NCBI RefSeq assembly: GCF_005780185.1
Contig: NZ_VBUI01000021.1
Location: 16,291-80,290 of the forward strand
From: Halomonas urmiana
GTDB lineage: Bacteria; Pseudomonadota; Gammaproteobacteria; Pseudomonadales; Halomonadaceae
Reading direction: 5' to 3'
Length of the DNA: 64,000 bases
Shown: positions 51,444-60,321 of the stretch, piece by piece
How the letters are laid out: the number at the start of each line of letters is the position of its first letter
Numbering within the stretch: the stretch's first letter is position 1
Position numbers and translations under genes: made by a program
Notes under the pieces: generated by a model
Told to the model about the DNA's origin: nothing
Databases searched by the model: none
The model's input: the letters and a program-made list of their open reading frames with translations, nothing else

Positions 51444-51608
51444 CTCCTGCCTTCCTCCTTCACCGCGGCGGCGTTGCTGGGCGACCGCCACCCTTGACCG
51501 GTGGTCTCCGGCGACGCCGCATACACCACACCTGTCGCCGAATCGCGACCCGGAACTCCCTCGCGCACCTCGAGTCCATGCGATTCACATCCATCCCGCG
51601 AGATTCCG

Positions 51609-52421
51609 ATGACCCTGCAGGTAACCCCTACCGTCGATGCCACAGGAAGCCTGGATCGCCCCTCGTCCACCTGGACCGGCTGGGGCCAGTGGCTGGCGCT
51701 GTTCACCATGACGGTGGATCACCTGACACGCTACGCCCTCCCCGACGGCTGGGAGCTGGGCTGGGCCGGTTCTTCCATCGGCCGTATCGCCTTCCCCCTG
51801 TTCGCGGCCATGGTGGCCTGGCACGGGCTCTTCAACACCCGCAACCCGCTGCGCTATGCCCGGCGCATCCTGATGATCGGCCTGGTGGCCCAGCTGCCCT
51901 ATATGCTGATGCCCCGCTCGACGGATGGTCTGATCCTCAATATCTGCTTCACGCTCTCCCTCGGCCTGACCGGCGGCGTCTGGCTGCAGGCCCTGAGAGA
52001 GCGCCTCGAGCGCGGCGCGCTCGGCCCCCTGCGGCTGATCGCCGAGGTCGGCCTCGCCGTCGCCGCCTGGGCCACGGCCGGTCTCTGGGTCGAGTATAGC
52101 CACCTGGGCCTGCTGATGATCCCGCTCTACATGATCGCCATGCGGGCCCTGCATGAGGGCGGCGAGGCACTCGCCGAGCGCCTCGTCGCCACCGCCATGG
52201 CCCTGCCGGTGCTCACGGTGGCCGGCCTGATGAACAGCTCCGACCTGGCCAAGTCCTTCACCGTCGCCACCTGCCTGGCGATCCTGCTGCTGGCCGCCGG
52301 TGCCCATCGCCTGATCCCGAGGGTGCCGCTTGGCATGCCGCGCCGCCTGTGGCTCGGCTGGTACCCCGGGCACTTCGCCGCCATCGCCCTGTGGCTATGG
52401 CTCGCCGGCGGGCTGGGCTGA
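51609..52421 (+). CDS. TraX family membrane acyltransferase-like protein
   Basis: 270 residues with eight or so helices. TraX signatures: QWLALFTMTVDHLTRYA, GRIAFPLFAAMVAWHGLFNTRNPLRYARRILMIGLVAQLPYML. In F plasmid TraX acetylates pilin; chromosomal homologues are orphan. Start 51609 is favoured over an upstream GTG because the upstream sequence is not membrane-like. Its last 27 bases overlap the convergent LysR gene. Confidence 0.9.
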   Translation: MTLQVTPTVDATGSLDRPSSTWTGWGQWLALFTMTVDHLTRYALPDGWELGWAGSSIGRIAFPLFAAMVAWHGLFNTRNPLRYARRILMIGLVAQLPYMLMPRSTDGLILNICFTLSLGLTGGVWLQALRERLERGALGPLRLIAEVGLAVAAWATAGLWVEYSHLGLLMIPLYMIAMRALHEGGEALAERLVATAMALPVLTVAGLMNSSDLAKSFTVATCLAILLLAAGAHRLIPRVPLGMPRRLWLGWYPGHFAAIALWLWLAGGLG

Positions 52422-53312
52422 GTGGCGCGCCTCGACCAGAAACACCTTGAAGGCCTGCCATAGCGGGCTGCGGTAGCGGTCGGGATGCCAGACCAGGGAG
52501 AAGGTCCGGCTGAGCGCCAGGCTGGTCTCCAGGGCCACCAGCTCACCGCGCGCAAGCTCGCCGGCCACGCTCAGCCGCGACAGGCAGCCGAGTCCCAGGC
52601 CGGCCCGCACCGCCTGCTTGATCGCCTCGTGCTGGCCAAGCTCCATGCGCACCTTGGGCGGCGCGCCGCGGGCGCGCATGGCCTGCTCGAAGACGCTGCG
52701 GGTGCCCGAACCGGACTCGCGCAGGATCCAGTCGGCCTCGGCCAGCGCCGCCTCGGCGAGCCGCCCGTGCCGGGCTAGCGCATGGCCCGGCGCGGCCACC
52801 ACCACCATGCGATCCTCGCACCAGGGCTCACTAGCCAGCGCCGGCTCGCGACACTCCCCCTCGATCAGCCCCAGGTCCGCCTCCAGGCGCAGCACATCGG
52901 TGATCACCTCGAAGGTGTTGCGCAGCTTGAGCCGCAGGTCCGCCGCCGGGTGCGTCTCGCTGAAGCGGCCGGCCAGGGCCGGCAGCAGGTAGGTGCCCAC
53001 GGTGGCGCTGGCGGAGACGCTGAGCACCCCCTGCAGGCGCCCCTCGGGCTCGGTGGCCTCGGCCACGAAGCCGGCGACGCCGTCCAGCAGCTCCTCGGCC
53101 CGGGGCAACAGCCGGCGGCCCAGATCGTTGAGGTGCAGGCGGCGCCCCAGCCGCTCGAAGAGCGCGATACCCAGGTGCCGTTCGAGGTCCGAGAGCGCCT
53201 GGCTGGTCGCCGACTGGGAGAGGCTGAGCTCGGCGGCGGCCGCGCTGACCGTGCCGAGGCGTGCCACCGCGGCGAAGACCTGCAGCTGTCGAAAACTTAC
53301 CGGAGGTGTCAT
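52395..53312 (-). CDS. yeiE: LysR family regulator, YeiE type
   Basis: 305 residues. HTH about 5-62 (FAAVARLGTVSAAAAELSLSQSATSQALSDLERHLG), effector domain with LLPALAGRFSETHPAADLRL and RESGSGTRSVFEQAM. The last two are typical of CysB-like YeiE. Divergent from yeiH as in E. coli, where YeiE responds to sulfite. Confidence 0.92.
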   Translation of the reverse strand: MTPPVSFRQLQVFAAVARLGTVSAAAAELSLSQSATSQALSDLERHLGIALFERLGRRLHLNDLGRRLLPRAEELLDGVAGFVAEATEPEGRLQGVLSVSASATVGTYLLPALAGRFSETHPAADLRLKLRNTFEVITDVLRLEADLGLIEGECREPALASEPWCEDRMVVVAAPGHALARHGRLAEAALAEADWILRESGSGTRSVFEQAMRARGAPPKVRMELGQHEAIKQAVRAGLGLGCLSRLSVAGELARGELVALETSLALSRTFSLVWHPDRYRSPLWQAFKVFLVEARHSAQPAGEP

Positions 53313-53337
53313 ATCGGTTTTTCCGAATAGCCAGTTC

Positions 53338-53353
53338 GTTATTAATCGATAAC
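53338..53353. promoter_or_regulatory. LysR-type dyad between yeiE and yeiH
   Basis: GTTAT-N6-ATAAC, AT-rich and in T-N11-A form, in the 98-bp divergent gap. A second short dyad TCGG-N5-CCGA lies at about 53315-53326 near the regulator start. Confidence 0.5.
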
Positions 53354-53410
53354 CATACGAGCTGAACCGCGCCTAGGATAGTCCCGGACATCCCCCGAGA
53401 GGACATCATC

Positions 53411-54406
53411 ATGCGACAAGGCCTGGTGGTCTGCATCGCCCTGACCGTCGCCGGCTTCGGGCTGGCGCAACTCCCTCCGCTGGCCAGTGCTGGCATCAGC
53501 CCCCTGGTGGTGGCGCTGCTGCTGGGCATCGTGGTCGGCAACACCCCGTTGGCCGGCCGCCTGCGCCACACTGCACCGGGGCTCAAGTTCGCCACCCGCT
53601 GGCTGCTGCGCAGCGGCATCGTGCTGTTCGGCCTCTCGCTGACCTTGCAGCAGGTCGCCGCGCTGGGCCCGCGAGTGCTGCTGCTCGATGTGCTGGTCAT
53701 CTCGAGCGTGCTGATCGTCGGCTATGTCATCGGCACCCGGGTGCTGGGCATGGACCGCGAGACCACCCTGCTGACCAGCGCCGGCAGCGCCATCTGCGGC
53801 GCCGCCGCGGTGCTGGCCACCGAGTCGACCATCCGCTCGCGCCCGGCGGCCACCTCCATGGCGGTGGCCACGGTGGTGCTGTTCGGTTCGCTGGCGATGC
53901 TGGTCTATCCCCTGCTCTATCCGCTGCTGGGCATGGACGAGGGCCTCTTCGGCATCTATATCGGCGCTACCGTCCATGAGGTCGCCCAGGTGGTGGCCGC
54001 CGGCGAGGCGGTGGGGCCCGACGCCCTGGCCAACGCGGTAATCGTCAAGCTGGTGCGGGTGATGCTGCTGGTGCCCTTCCTGCTGATCGTCGGCCAGTGG
54101 TGGATGCGCCGGCACGAGGGGGACGAGGCGCAGGCAGCCGGCGGCGGCCTGGTGATCCCCTGGTTCGCCTTCGGCTTCATGGCCATGGTGGTCTTCAACA
54201 GCCTGGTGCGCCTGCCTGCCCCCTTGCATGACGGCCTGGTGCTGGCCGGCCAGCTGGCGCTGACCATGGCCATGGCGGCGCTGGGCTACGAGACCCGGCT
54301 GGAGAAGCTGCGCAGTCTCGGCCTGCGGCCCTTCATCCTGGCCCTGACGCTGTTCGTGATGCTGCTCACCGGCGGCTTCCTGGCCAGCCGCCTGCTGATG
54401 GGCTGA
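53411..54406 (+). CDS. yeiH: YeiH/YadS-type putative sulfate/sulfite exporter
   Basis: 331 residues with about ten helices. Family segments GISPLVVALLLGIVVGN, LLRSGIVLFGLSLTLQQ, LLTSAGSAICGAAAVLATE and GATVHEVAQVVAAG. Paired with the divergent YeiE gene, suggesting control by sulfur oxyanions. Substrate not verified. Confidence 0.93.
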   Translation: MRQGLVVCIALTVAGFGLAQLPPLASAGISPLVVALLLGIVVGNTPLAGRLRHTAPGLKFATRWLLRSGIVLFGLSLTLQQVAALGPRVLLLDVLVISSVLIVGYVIGTRVLGMDRETTLLTSAGSAICGAAAVLATESTIRSRPAATSMAVATVVLFGSLAMLVYPLLYPLLGMDEGLFGIYIGATVHEVAQVVAAGEAVGPDALANAVIVKLVRVMLLVPFLLIVGQWWMRRHEGDEAQAAGGGLVIPWFAFGFMAMVVFNSLVRLPAPLHDGLVLAGQLALTMAMAALGYETRLEKLRSLGLRPFILALTLFVMLLTGGFLASRLLMG

Positions 54407-54458
54407 TGCGCTCGGCCAGGGCTTGATCCGCGGAGGGCCTGGCCGGTCGACACCCGAG

Positions 54459-54482
54459 ACGGCCGACATGCGTGTCGGCCGT
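54459..54482. terminator. Terminator between yeiH and the antiporter gene
   Basis: 10-bp stem ACGGCCGACA with its complement and TGCG loop, between convergent genes. Confidence 0.7.
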
Positions 54483-54493
54483 TTGCGTATCCG

Positions 54494-55708
54494 TTATCTC
54501 AGTACCCGCTTGACCAACACGGGCCCGAGGATCTCGAAGATCACCGTCGAGCCCACCACCGCGGAGAGCAGCAGGGTCCCGTAGGCGGGAAACTGTTCGG
54601 CGGCGAGCAGCGCCATGCCCATCGCCACCCCGGCCTGGGGCGTCAGCGCCAGGCCGAGATTCTGCGGCAGATCGGCCTGGCGCTCGCGTGCCAGGCGCAC
54701 GCCGAGCATGCCGCCCAGGTAGCGTCCCGCCAGGCGCAACAGGATGTAGGCCAGGGTCAGGCCGAACGCCTCGTCCAGGTGGTAGAGATCGACGCTGGCC
54801 CCGGACAACACGAAGAAGAAGACCAGGAAGGGCCACTCGATGTGCTCGATCTCGTTGAAGGAGCGCGTGTGATGGGTGGAGAGGTTGGCGACCAGCGTAC
54901 CGGTGATCATCGCGGCCAGCAGCGACGAGACCCCGAGCCACTCCGAGAGCCCGGCCAGCAGCAGGATCAGCGCCAGGGCCTCGACCTGGGTCGGTTCGCC
55001 GGGCCGCAGCCGTCCGGTCAGCCAGGCGGCGGGCAGGCCCACCGCAGCGCCCAGCAGCAGCGCGCCGCCCAGCTCCCAGCCAGCCTCCAGGAGGGCCCGC
55101 TCGCCGCCTCCGGCGCCGGACAGCAGCCAGCCCAGCACCGCCATGGCCAGGCCGAAGACCACGATGCCCCAGCCGTCGTCGATGGCCACAATCCCCAACA
55201 GCAGCCGCGCGCGCAGCCGGCTGTCGCCGCTGGCGTGCACCGTCTCCTGGACGGCGGCCGGATCGGTGGCCACCGAGATCGCGGCCAGCGACACCGCCAC
55301 CACCAGCGGGAAGCCCAGCGCCAGCAGGCCGATGCCGACGGCCAGGGCGCCCACCCCGATCACGGACAGCGAGACGATCAGGATCAGCGCTCCGGTGCTG
55401 CGCAGCCGATCCAGGGTCAGCTCGCCGCCGAGCAGGAAAGCCACCATCACCAGCGCCACGTGGATCAGCGGTTCGCCGAGACCATCCAGTGGGCGCGGCT
55501 CCGGCACTTCGAGCACCAGCTGCTGGATGACGGCCACGACCACGCCGACCATCACCAGCAGCGAGATGCGCGGCAGCCGGGTGCGCCGTGCCACGGCATC
55601 GGCGAAGATGCTGGTGGAGAGGATCACCCCCAGCAGCATCAGCGCCGTCGCGCTCGGCGACAGCGCCACCGGCAGCCAGGCCTGTATGCCGCTTTCCGTT
55701 TCCATCAC
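54494..55708 (-). CDS. Cation:proton antiporter (CPA superfamily)
   Basis: 404 residues with 12-13 helices. The paired aspartates of the ion site are in GIVAIDDGWGIVVFG, and the unwound-helix segment ISVATDPAAVQE is typical of CPA proteins. No C-terminal RCK/TrkA domain, so it is not a KefB-type protein but a bare antiporter, plausibly Na+/H+ in a halophile. Two adjacent Met codons make the start 55708 or 55705. Confidence 0.9.
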   Translation of the reverse strand: MMETESGIQAWLPVALSPSATALMLLGVILSTSIFADAVARRTRLPRISLLVMVGVVVAVIQQLVLEVPEPRPLDGLGEPLIHVALVMVAFLLGGELTLDRLRSTGALILIVSLSVIGVGALAVGIGLLALGFPLVVAVSLAAISVATDPAAVQETVHASGDSRLRARLLLGIVAIDDGWGIVVFGLAMAVLGWLLSGAGGGERALLEAGWELGGALLLGAAVGLPAAWLTGRLRPGEPTQVEALALILLLAGLSEWLGVSSLLAAMITGTLVANLSTHHTRSFNEIEHIEWPFLVFFFVLSGASVDLYHLDEAFGLTLAYILLRLAGRYLGGMLGVRLARERQADLPQNLGLALTPQAGVAMGMALLAAEQFPAYGTLLLSAVVGSTVIFEILGPVLVKRVLR

Positions 55709-55833
55709 CGTTTCCTGCTCCCCGTGGCCATCCTGCCCCGCTGACGTCGCAGCCTAGCATGCCACGGATCGGACGATCTCACCCACGGCCGCGATCCCCG
55801 TCGGCCTCTTCCTCGCCCCCGCCCAGCGATTTC

Positions 55834-55847
55834 TTGATCTGCATCAA
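55834..55847. promoter_or_regulatory. FNR/ANR-type binding site
   Basis: TTGATCTGCATCAA is a perfect match to the FNR/ANR/DNR box TTGAT-N4-ATCAA. It lies 72 bp upstream of the haem-binding protein gene and 126 bp from the divergent antiporter gene, the right range to activate the former under low oxygen or nitric oxide. Confidence 0.8.
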
Positions 55848-55918
55848 TCCCTTTCGGTGACCCCGAGCCACACTGAGGGTGGACCACATGGTCCTTAGCC
55901 ACTGATTAAGGAGGTCAC

Positions 55919-57358
55919 ATGGCGCGTCATGACAAGGCCGTCTCCCCCTGGCTGGTCCTGGGGCTGCCTGCCGCCCTGGGGCTTGCGTGGGTCACCCAGG
56001 GCAGCGGAGTGATTGGCAATGCCCCCGAGCGCAACATCGTCATTCCCGACGCGCTGACCATGCCGCTGCAGGTCCAGGCCGCGTACAACGACGAGCGGAT
56101 CTTCTTCCGCTACCGCTGGCCCGCCGAGCAGCCTCATGTCTACCATGACATGCTGCGCTACGAGGATGGCGAATGGATCCGCCACGGCCGCTCGCTGCCG
56201 GGCCCCAATCCCGACGGTACCTACGAGGACCGGGTCGCCATGCTGGTGGACGACGGCGGCGTGCCCGAGTTCGGTCGCTACGGCGGCTACATCACCGCCG
56301 GCGACCAAATGCGCTTCTTCAGCGACTCGGCCAGTCCGGCGGAGGTCGCCGAGCACCCCCGCCTCGGCCAGGAGATGGGCAAGAGCGATGTCCGCAAGTA
56401 CCTGCCGGCCACCCGCCGCGTCCAGACCGACTGGCGCAGCGTCGAGGATGCCGAGGTGCTCGCCGCCCAGCGCGAGGCCGGCTACTTCCTCGACCTCTGG
56501 CACTGGCGCGCCGGGCGCTCCAACCCCATCGGCGCCTCCGACGACCAGTGGGTGGGCGAGTATCGCAACAGCGACGCCGGCACGGGCCCCTACACCACCA
56601 ACTGGGACGACGACGCCGATCAGCCGCGCTGGATGCTCGATCCCGACGAGACCGGCCGGCGGGCCCTGCGCTGGGAGGACGTGATCTCCGGCGAGGTCGA
56701 TTTCGACGGCGTCTACTACCTCTCCGAGGAGAACCGCACCGCGTTCGATCCCGACCACGCGTGGGAGGACGGCGACGTGATCCCCCGGCGCCTGCTGCGC
56801 ACGCCCGAGGGTTCGCGAGGCAGCATCGCCGTGCACGGCCAGGCCCGCTGGGAGGATGGCCACTGGGATGTGACCCTGGTGCGCAACCTGGACACCGGCC
56901 ACCCCCTGGACGACAAGATCCTCGAGGACCAGGGGGTCTACGACGTCGGCATCGCCGTGTACCGCAACGCCACCGGCAGCCGCTGGCACTATGTCTCCCA
57001 CCCCTACACCCTGGGACTCGGCCGGGCGGCGGACATCCAGGCCACCGCCTTCACCGGCAGCGCTCCGGAATGGGACAAGGCGTGGTTCGACATGACCCTC
57101 TTCTACCCCGGCCAGGTGGACTGGCCGCTGCTGATCAGCCGCGCCCATGCCGGTGCGGAGGACATCGCCGAGGGTACCCCGGTACGCGCGCGCCACAGCG
57201 AGAAGCAACTGGCACTCTATGGCGTGGAGATGGAGTTCAACGACGCCATCACCTGGCGGTGGTGGATGACCCTAGTGGCCGGCCTGATCGCCATGCTCGG
57301 CGTGACCCTCGCCTTGCTCCCCGGCTTCCATTCGACTCGTGAAGGAGACCGCTCATGA
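55919..57358 (+). CDS. Ethylbenzene dehydrogenase-related haem-binding protein
   Basis: 479 residues. Short N-terminal hydrophobic anchor (WLVLGLPAALGLAWV), large periplasmic domain of the EB_dh/cytochrome c-552 DMSO reductase-like family, and one C-terminal helix (about 446-466). The family binds haem b non-covalently with a Met plus Lys/His; no CxxCH is present. QWVGEYRNSDAGTGPYTTNWD and WHYVSHPYTLGLG are characteristic blocks. AAGGAGG upstream of the ATG. Under the FNR-type site and coupled to a DUF2231 membrane protein. No molybdenum catalytic subunit is encoded nearby, so it is a freestanding member whose partner is unknown. Confidence 0.85.
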   Translation: MARHDKAVSPWLVLGLPAALGLAWVTQGSGVIGNAPERNIVIPDALTMPLQVQAAYNDERIFFRYRWPAEQPHVYHDMLRYEDGEWIRHGRSLPGPNPDGTYEDRVAMLVDDGGVPEFGRYGGYITAGDQMRFFSDSASPAEVAEHPRLGQEMGKSDVRKYLPATRRVQTDWRSVEDAEVLAAQREAGYFLDLWHWRAGRSNPIGASDDQWVGEYRNSDAGTGPYTTNWDDDADQPRWMLDPDETGRRALRWEDVISGEVDFDGVYYLSEENRTAFDPDHAWEDGDVIPRRLLRTPEGSRGSIAVHGQARWEDGHWDVTLVRNLDTGHPLDDKILEDQGVYDVGIAVYRNATGSRWHYVSHPYTLGLGRAADIQATAFTGSAPEWDKAWFDMTLFYPGQVDWPLLISRAHAGAEDIAEGTPVRARHSEKQLALYGVEMEFNDAITWRWWMTLVAGLIAMLGVTLALLPGFHSTREGDRS

Positions 57359-57906
57359 CCGGCATGCACCATATGCTCGTCCACTTCCCGCTGGGCTTCT
57401 GGGCCCTCGCGACCTTGATGATCCTGGTCGGTGCCCTGCTGCCCGGACGGATGGCCGACCTCAGTCGCGCCGCCCTGCTGCCGGTGCTGGTTCTGAGCCT
57501 GCTCGGCGCGCTGGCCGCCATCGTCACGGGGTTCCTGATCTGGCCACTGGCGGCCAATACGCACAGTCCCCTGGCGCGCAACCACATCCTGATGGCGCTG
57601 TGGTCGCTGGGTATCTTCACCATGCTCACCGTGCTCGTCTGGCGAGCCGGGGCCGCCGCCTTCGACGGCGCGCGGCGCTGGGTGCTGGTGCTCCTCGCCT
57701 TGATCGGCGGGCTCTTCTTCGCCGCCGCCGGCACCCTCGGCGGCCACCTGGTCGGCGCCCCGACGCTGTTCTCCGAGGTGCTCGGCCTGATGGGCTGGGA
57801 GGTCTACACCACCTTCTACAGCCCGCTGTGGGTGATCGCCGTGATGGTGCTGATCGGGGTGGCCTGTGCGGCCCTGGGACTCAAGGGGCGCCGCGCGGCC
57901 GGCTGA
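57355..57906 (+). CDS. DUF2231 membrane protein
   Basis: 183 residues, four or five helices. MHHMLVHFPLGFWALATL and LARNHILMALWSLGIF contain histidines suited to haem or metal in the membrane; GGHLVGAP also has one. The start overlaps the previous stop by four bases (ATGA). Together with the haem-binding protein it could form a small membrane redox unit (inference). Confidence 0.88.
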   Translation: MTGMHHMLVHFPLGFWALATLMILVGALLPGRMADLSRAALLPVLVLSLLGALAAIVTGFLIWPLAANTHSPLARNHILMALWSLGIFTMLTVLVWRAGAAAFDGARRWVLVLLALIGGLFFAAAGTLGGHLVGAPTLFSEVLGLMGWEVYTTFYSPLWVIAVMVLIGVACAALGLKGRRAAG

Positions 57907-57933
57907 CGCCCCACCCGACACCCCCAAGACGAC

Positions 57934-57961
57934 AGAAGGCCCCGCACATGCGGGGCCTTCT
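57934..57961. terminator. Terminator between the DUF2231 and purK genes
   Basis: 13-bp stem AGAAGGCCCCGCA with its complement, CA loop, between convergent genes. Confidence 0.8.
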
Positions 57962-58000
57962 GCGTTGCCGGCGGGGTCGCCCCGCCGACTTGAAGCAGGG

Positions 58001-59125
58001 CTACTCGAAGCTGAACCGAGGCTCAGGCGCCTCCGGCAGCAGGGCCGCGCAGGCGTGCACCCGCTTAAGCAGCGCCTCATGGGTGGGCGCCAGCAGGTTG
58101 ACGTGGGCCAGCTTGCGGCCGGCGCGCTCGCTCTTGTCATAGCGGTGCAGGTGAGCATCCGGCAGGGCCAGGATCGCGGCCAGCTCACCTTCACGGCCGA
58201 TCACGTTGACCATGCAGGTCGGCATGCGCGCCGCAGTGTCGCCCAGCGGCAGGCCCTGGATGGCACGCAGGTGGTTCTCGAACTGGCTGGTCACCGCGCC
58301 GTCCATGGTCCAGTGGCCGGAGTTGTGCACCCGGGGCGCCATCTCGTTGGCCAGCAGGCCGCCGTCGGCGCACTGGAACAGCTCCAGCGTCAGCACGCCC
58401 ACGTAGTCGAGCTCATCGAGCAGCGCGCGGATGTAGCCGTCGGCGGTCTGCTGGACGCTGTCGTTGAGGTCCGGCATGGGGGCGATGGAGTAGCGCAGGA
58501 TGCCGTCCACGTGCTGATTCTCGGCCATCGGATAGAAGGCCACCTCGCCGTCGCGACCGCGCACCGCGATGATCGACACTTCGCGCACGAAGTTGACGAA
58601 GGCCTCGACGATCAGCCGCGGATGGTTGATCGCGCGCCAGGCATCGGCGGCCTCGCCCGGGTCCTTCAAGACCGCCTGGCCCTTGCCGTCGTAGCCCTCG
58701 GTGACCGACTTGGCGACCACCGGTGTGCCCAGCTCCCGGGCCGCCGCCTCGAGCTCCTCGGCGCTCTCCACCAGGCGATAGGCCGGCGTGGGGATCGCCA
58801 GGCGGTCGAACAGCGCCTTCTCCTCGGCGCGGTTCTGGCAGACCCGGATCGCCTCGCTGGAGGGATGCACCGGCCGGTGCTCCTCGATGGCCTGGACCAG
58901 CGCCACCGGCAGGTGCTCGAACTCGTAGGTGACCAGGTCGACCTTCTCGAGGAAGCTCGCTAGGTGCTTCTGATCCGTATCGATCATCACATCCCCGATG
59001 CCGGCACTGGGATGCCCGGTGGTATCCAGGAAGGTGAAGCGGTTGGCCAGCGGGTAGCCCGCCAGGGCGAGCATGCGCCCCAGCTGGCCGGCTCCCAGTA
59101 CGCCGATGTTCATGGCTTTTTCCAT
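58001..59125 (-). CDS. purK: N5-carboxyaminoimidazole ribonucleotide synthase
   Basis: 374 residues. ATP-grasp enzyme of de novo purine synthesis making N5-CAIR from AIR, bicarbonate and ATP. NIGVLGAGQLGRMLALAG at the N-terminus, VTEGYDGKGQ glycine loop, NEMAPRVHNSGHWTMDGAVTSQFENHLRA. Start at 59125 is fixed by GGAGAAGGTT before ATG. Ten bases after purE. Confidence 0.97.
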   Translation of the reverse strand: MEKAMNIGVLGAGQLGRMLALAGYPLANRFTFLDTTGHPSAGIGDVMIDTDQKHLASFLEKVDLVTYEFEHLPVALVQAIEEHRPVHPSSEAIRVCQNRAEEKALFDRLAIPTPAYRLVESAEELEAAARELGTPVVAKSVTEGYDGKGQAVLKDPGEAADAWRAINHPRLIVEAFVNFVREVSIIAVRGRDGEVAFYPMAENQHVDGILRYSIAPMPDLNDSVQQTADGYIRALLDELDYVGVLTLELFQCADGGLLANEMAPRVHNSGHWTMDGAVTSQFENHLRAIQGLPLGDTAARMPTCMVNVIGREGELAAILALPDAHLHRYDKSERAGRKLAHVNLLAPTHEALLKRVHACAALLPEAPEPRFSFE

Positions 59126-59135
59126 AACCTTCTCC

Positions 59136-59660
59136 TCACTCACTGTCGGGACGCGGGTCGGGCCGGGGATCAGGATGGTCGAGCACGGTCTGGGTCTGCT
59201 CGGCGCGGAAGGCCTCCACGGCGCCACGCACCTCGCCGTCCTGCAGGCCGACGACCTGGGCGGCCAGCAGCCCGGCGTTGGTCGCGCCGGCCTTGCCGAT
59301 GGCCAGCGTGCCCACGGCCACGCCGCCGGGCATCTGCACGATGGAGAGCAGCGAATCCAGCCCCTTCAGCGCCTTGGACTCCACCGGCACGCCGAACACC
59401 GGCAGCGCCGTCTGGGAGGCCACCATGCCGGGCAGGTGGGCGGCGCCGCCGGCGCCGGCGATGATCACCGAGAGGCCGCGCCCGGCGGCCTCCCTGGCGT
59501 AGTCGAACAGCAGGTCCGGCGTGCGGTGGGCGGAGACCACGCGGGTCTCGCAGGGCACGCCCAGGCGCTCGAGCATCGCCACGGCATGCTCCATGACGGG
59601 CCAGTCCGACTTCGACCCCATGATCACGCCGACCTTCGGCGACTGCTTCGATGACGACAT
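59136..59660 (-). CDS. purE: N5-CAIR mutase
   Basis: 174 residues. [30 protein letters not shown] and [13 protein letters not shown] are invariant class I PurE motifs. Converts N5-CAIR from PurK to CAIR. AGGAG precedes the ATG. The tail has a repeated [10 protein letters not shown] extension. Confidence 0.97.
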   Translation of the reverse strand: MSSSKQSPKVGVIMGSKSDWPVMEHAVAMLERLGVPCETRVVSAHRTPDLLFDYAREAAGRGLSVIIAGAGGAAHLPGMVASQTALPVFGVPVESKALKGLDSLLSIVQMPGGVAVGTLAIGKAGATNAGLLAAQVVGLQDGEVRGAVEAFRAEQTQTVLDHPDPRPDPRPDSE

Positions 59661-59899
59661 CTGCGACTCCTGGCAAAAACGAACGACGAAAGGGCCACGG
59701 GGCAGGCACCACGCAGCACGGTCAAGAATGGAAGGCGAGTATTCTAGCAGAGCACGGCGCGGGCTTCCTCACCCGAGGCGCGGCCGTCGCCGCAGCGCGA
59801 CAACACTTTCACCCTGAGTGCCAGATTGGCTGCTAGGGTCAATGTGTGAGGAGCGAAAGGACCACGTTCCAGCGGATTCACCCAACGACGGAGAGACCC

Positions 59900-60265
59900 A
59901 TGAAACAGCCACTGATCCTGATCGCGGCCCTGGCCGGTACCCTGATGCTCGCCGGCTGCGACGACGGCAACGACACCGCCGCCGAAGAGGCCGCCGAGAC
60001 CGAGACGCAGATCGAGCAGGAGATGCAGGAATCCGCCGACGAGACGGCCGAGGCCCTGGACGAGGCCGCCGAGGAGACGGGCGAGGCCATGGACGATGCC
60101 GCCGCGGAGGCCGAGCAGGCCGCCGAGGAAACGGCTGACACCATGGACGCCGCCGCCGAGGAGGCCGCTAGCGAGACCGAAGACGCCATGGAAGCCACCG
60201 AAGAGGCGGCCGACGAGGCGATGAACGAGGCCGAGGAAACCGTCGACGGCGACACCACCTACTGA
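59900..60265 (+). CDS. Glu/Ala-rich small lipoprotein
   Basis: 121 residues. Signal peptide with lipobox MLAGC (Cys near residue 20), then about 95 residues composed almost only of Ala, Glu, Asp, Thr and Met in short repeats (AEETADTMDAAAEE and similar), which predicts a highly acidic coiled coil. Cell-envelope role unknown. Acidic composition fits haloadaptation. GGAGAG upstream of ATG 59900. Flanked by its own terminator. Confidence 0.85.
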   Translation: MKQPLILIAALAGTLMLAGCDDGNDTAAEEAAETETQIEQEMQESADETAEALDEAAEETGEAMDDAAAEAEQAAEETADTMDAAAEEAASETEDAMEATEEAADEAMNEAEETVDGDTTY

Positions 60266-60283
60266 TCGAAGCACTCACGCTCC

Positions 60284-60315
60284 AGGCCCCGCCCGAGGCG
60301 ACTCGGGCGGGGCCT
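60284..60315. terminator. Terminator between the lipoprotein and TRAP genes
   Basis: 14-bp stem AGGCCCCGCCCGAG with its complement, GCGA tetraloop, between convergent genes. Confidence 0.85.
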
Positions 60316-60321
60316 CTTGCG

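Noticed and set aside
58001..59660. purEK as part of the purine degradation island
   Set aside because: These are de novo purine synthesis genes, nearly 40 kb away with no TTGTATACAA site; the shared word purine is coincidental.
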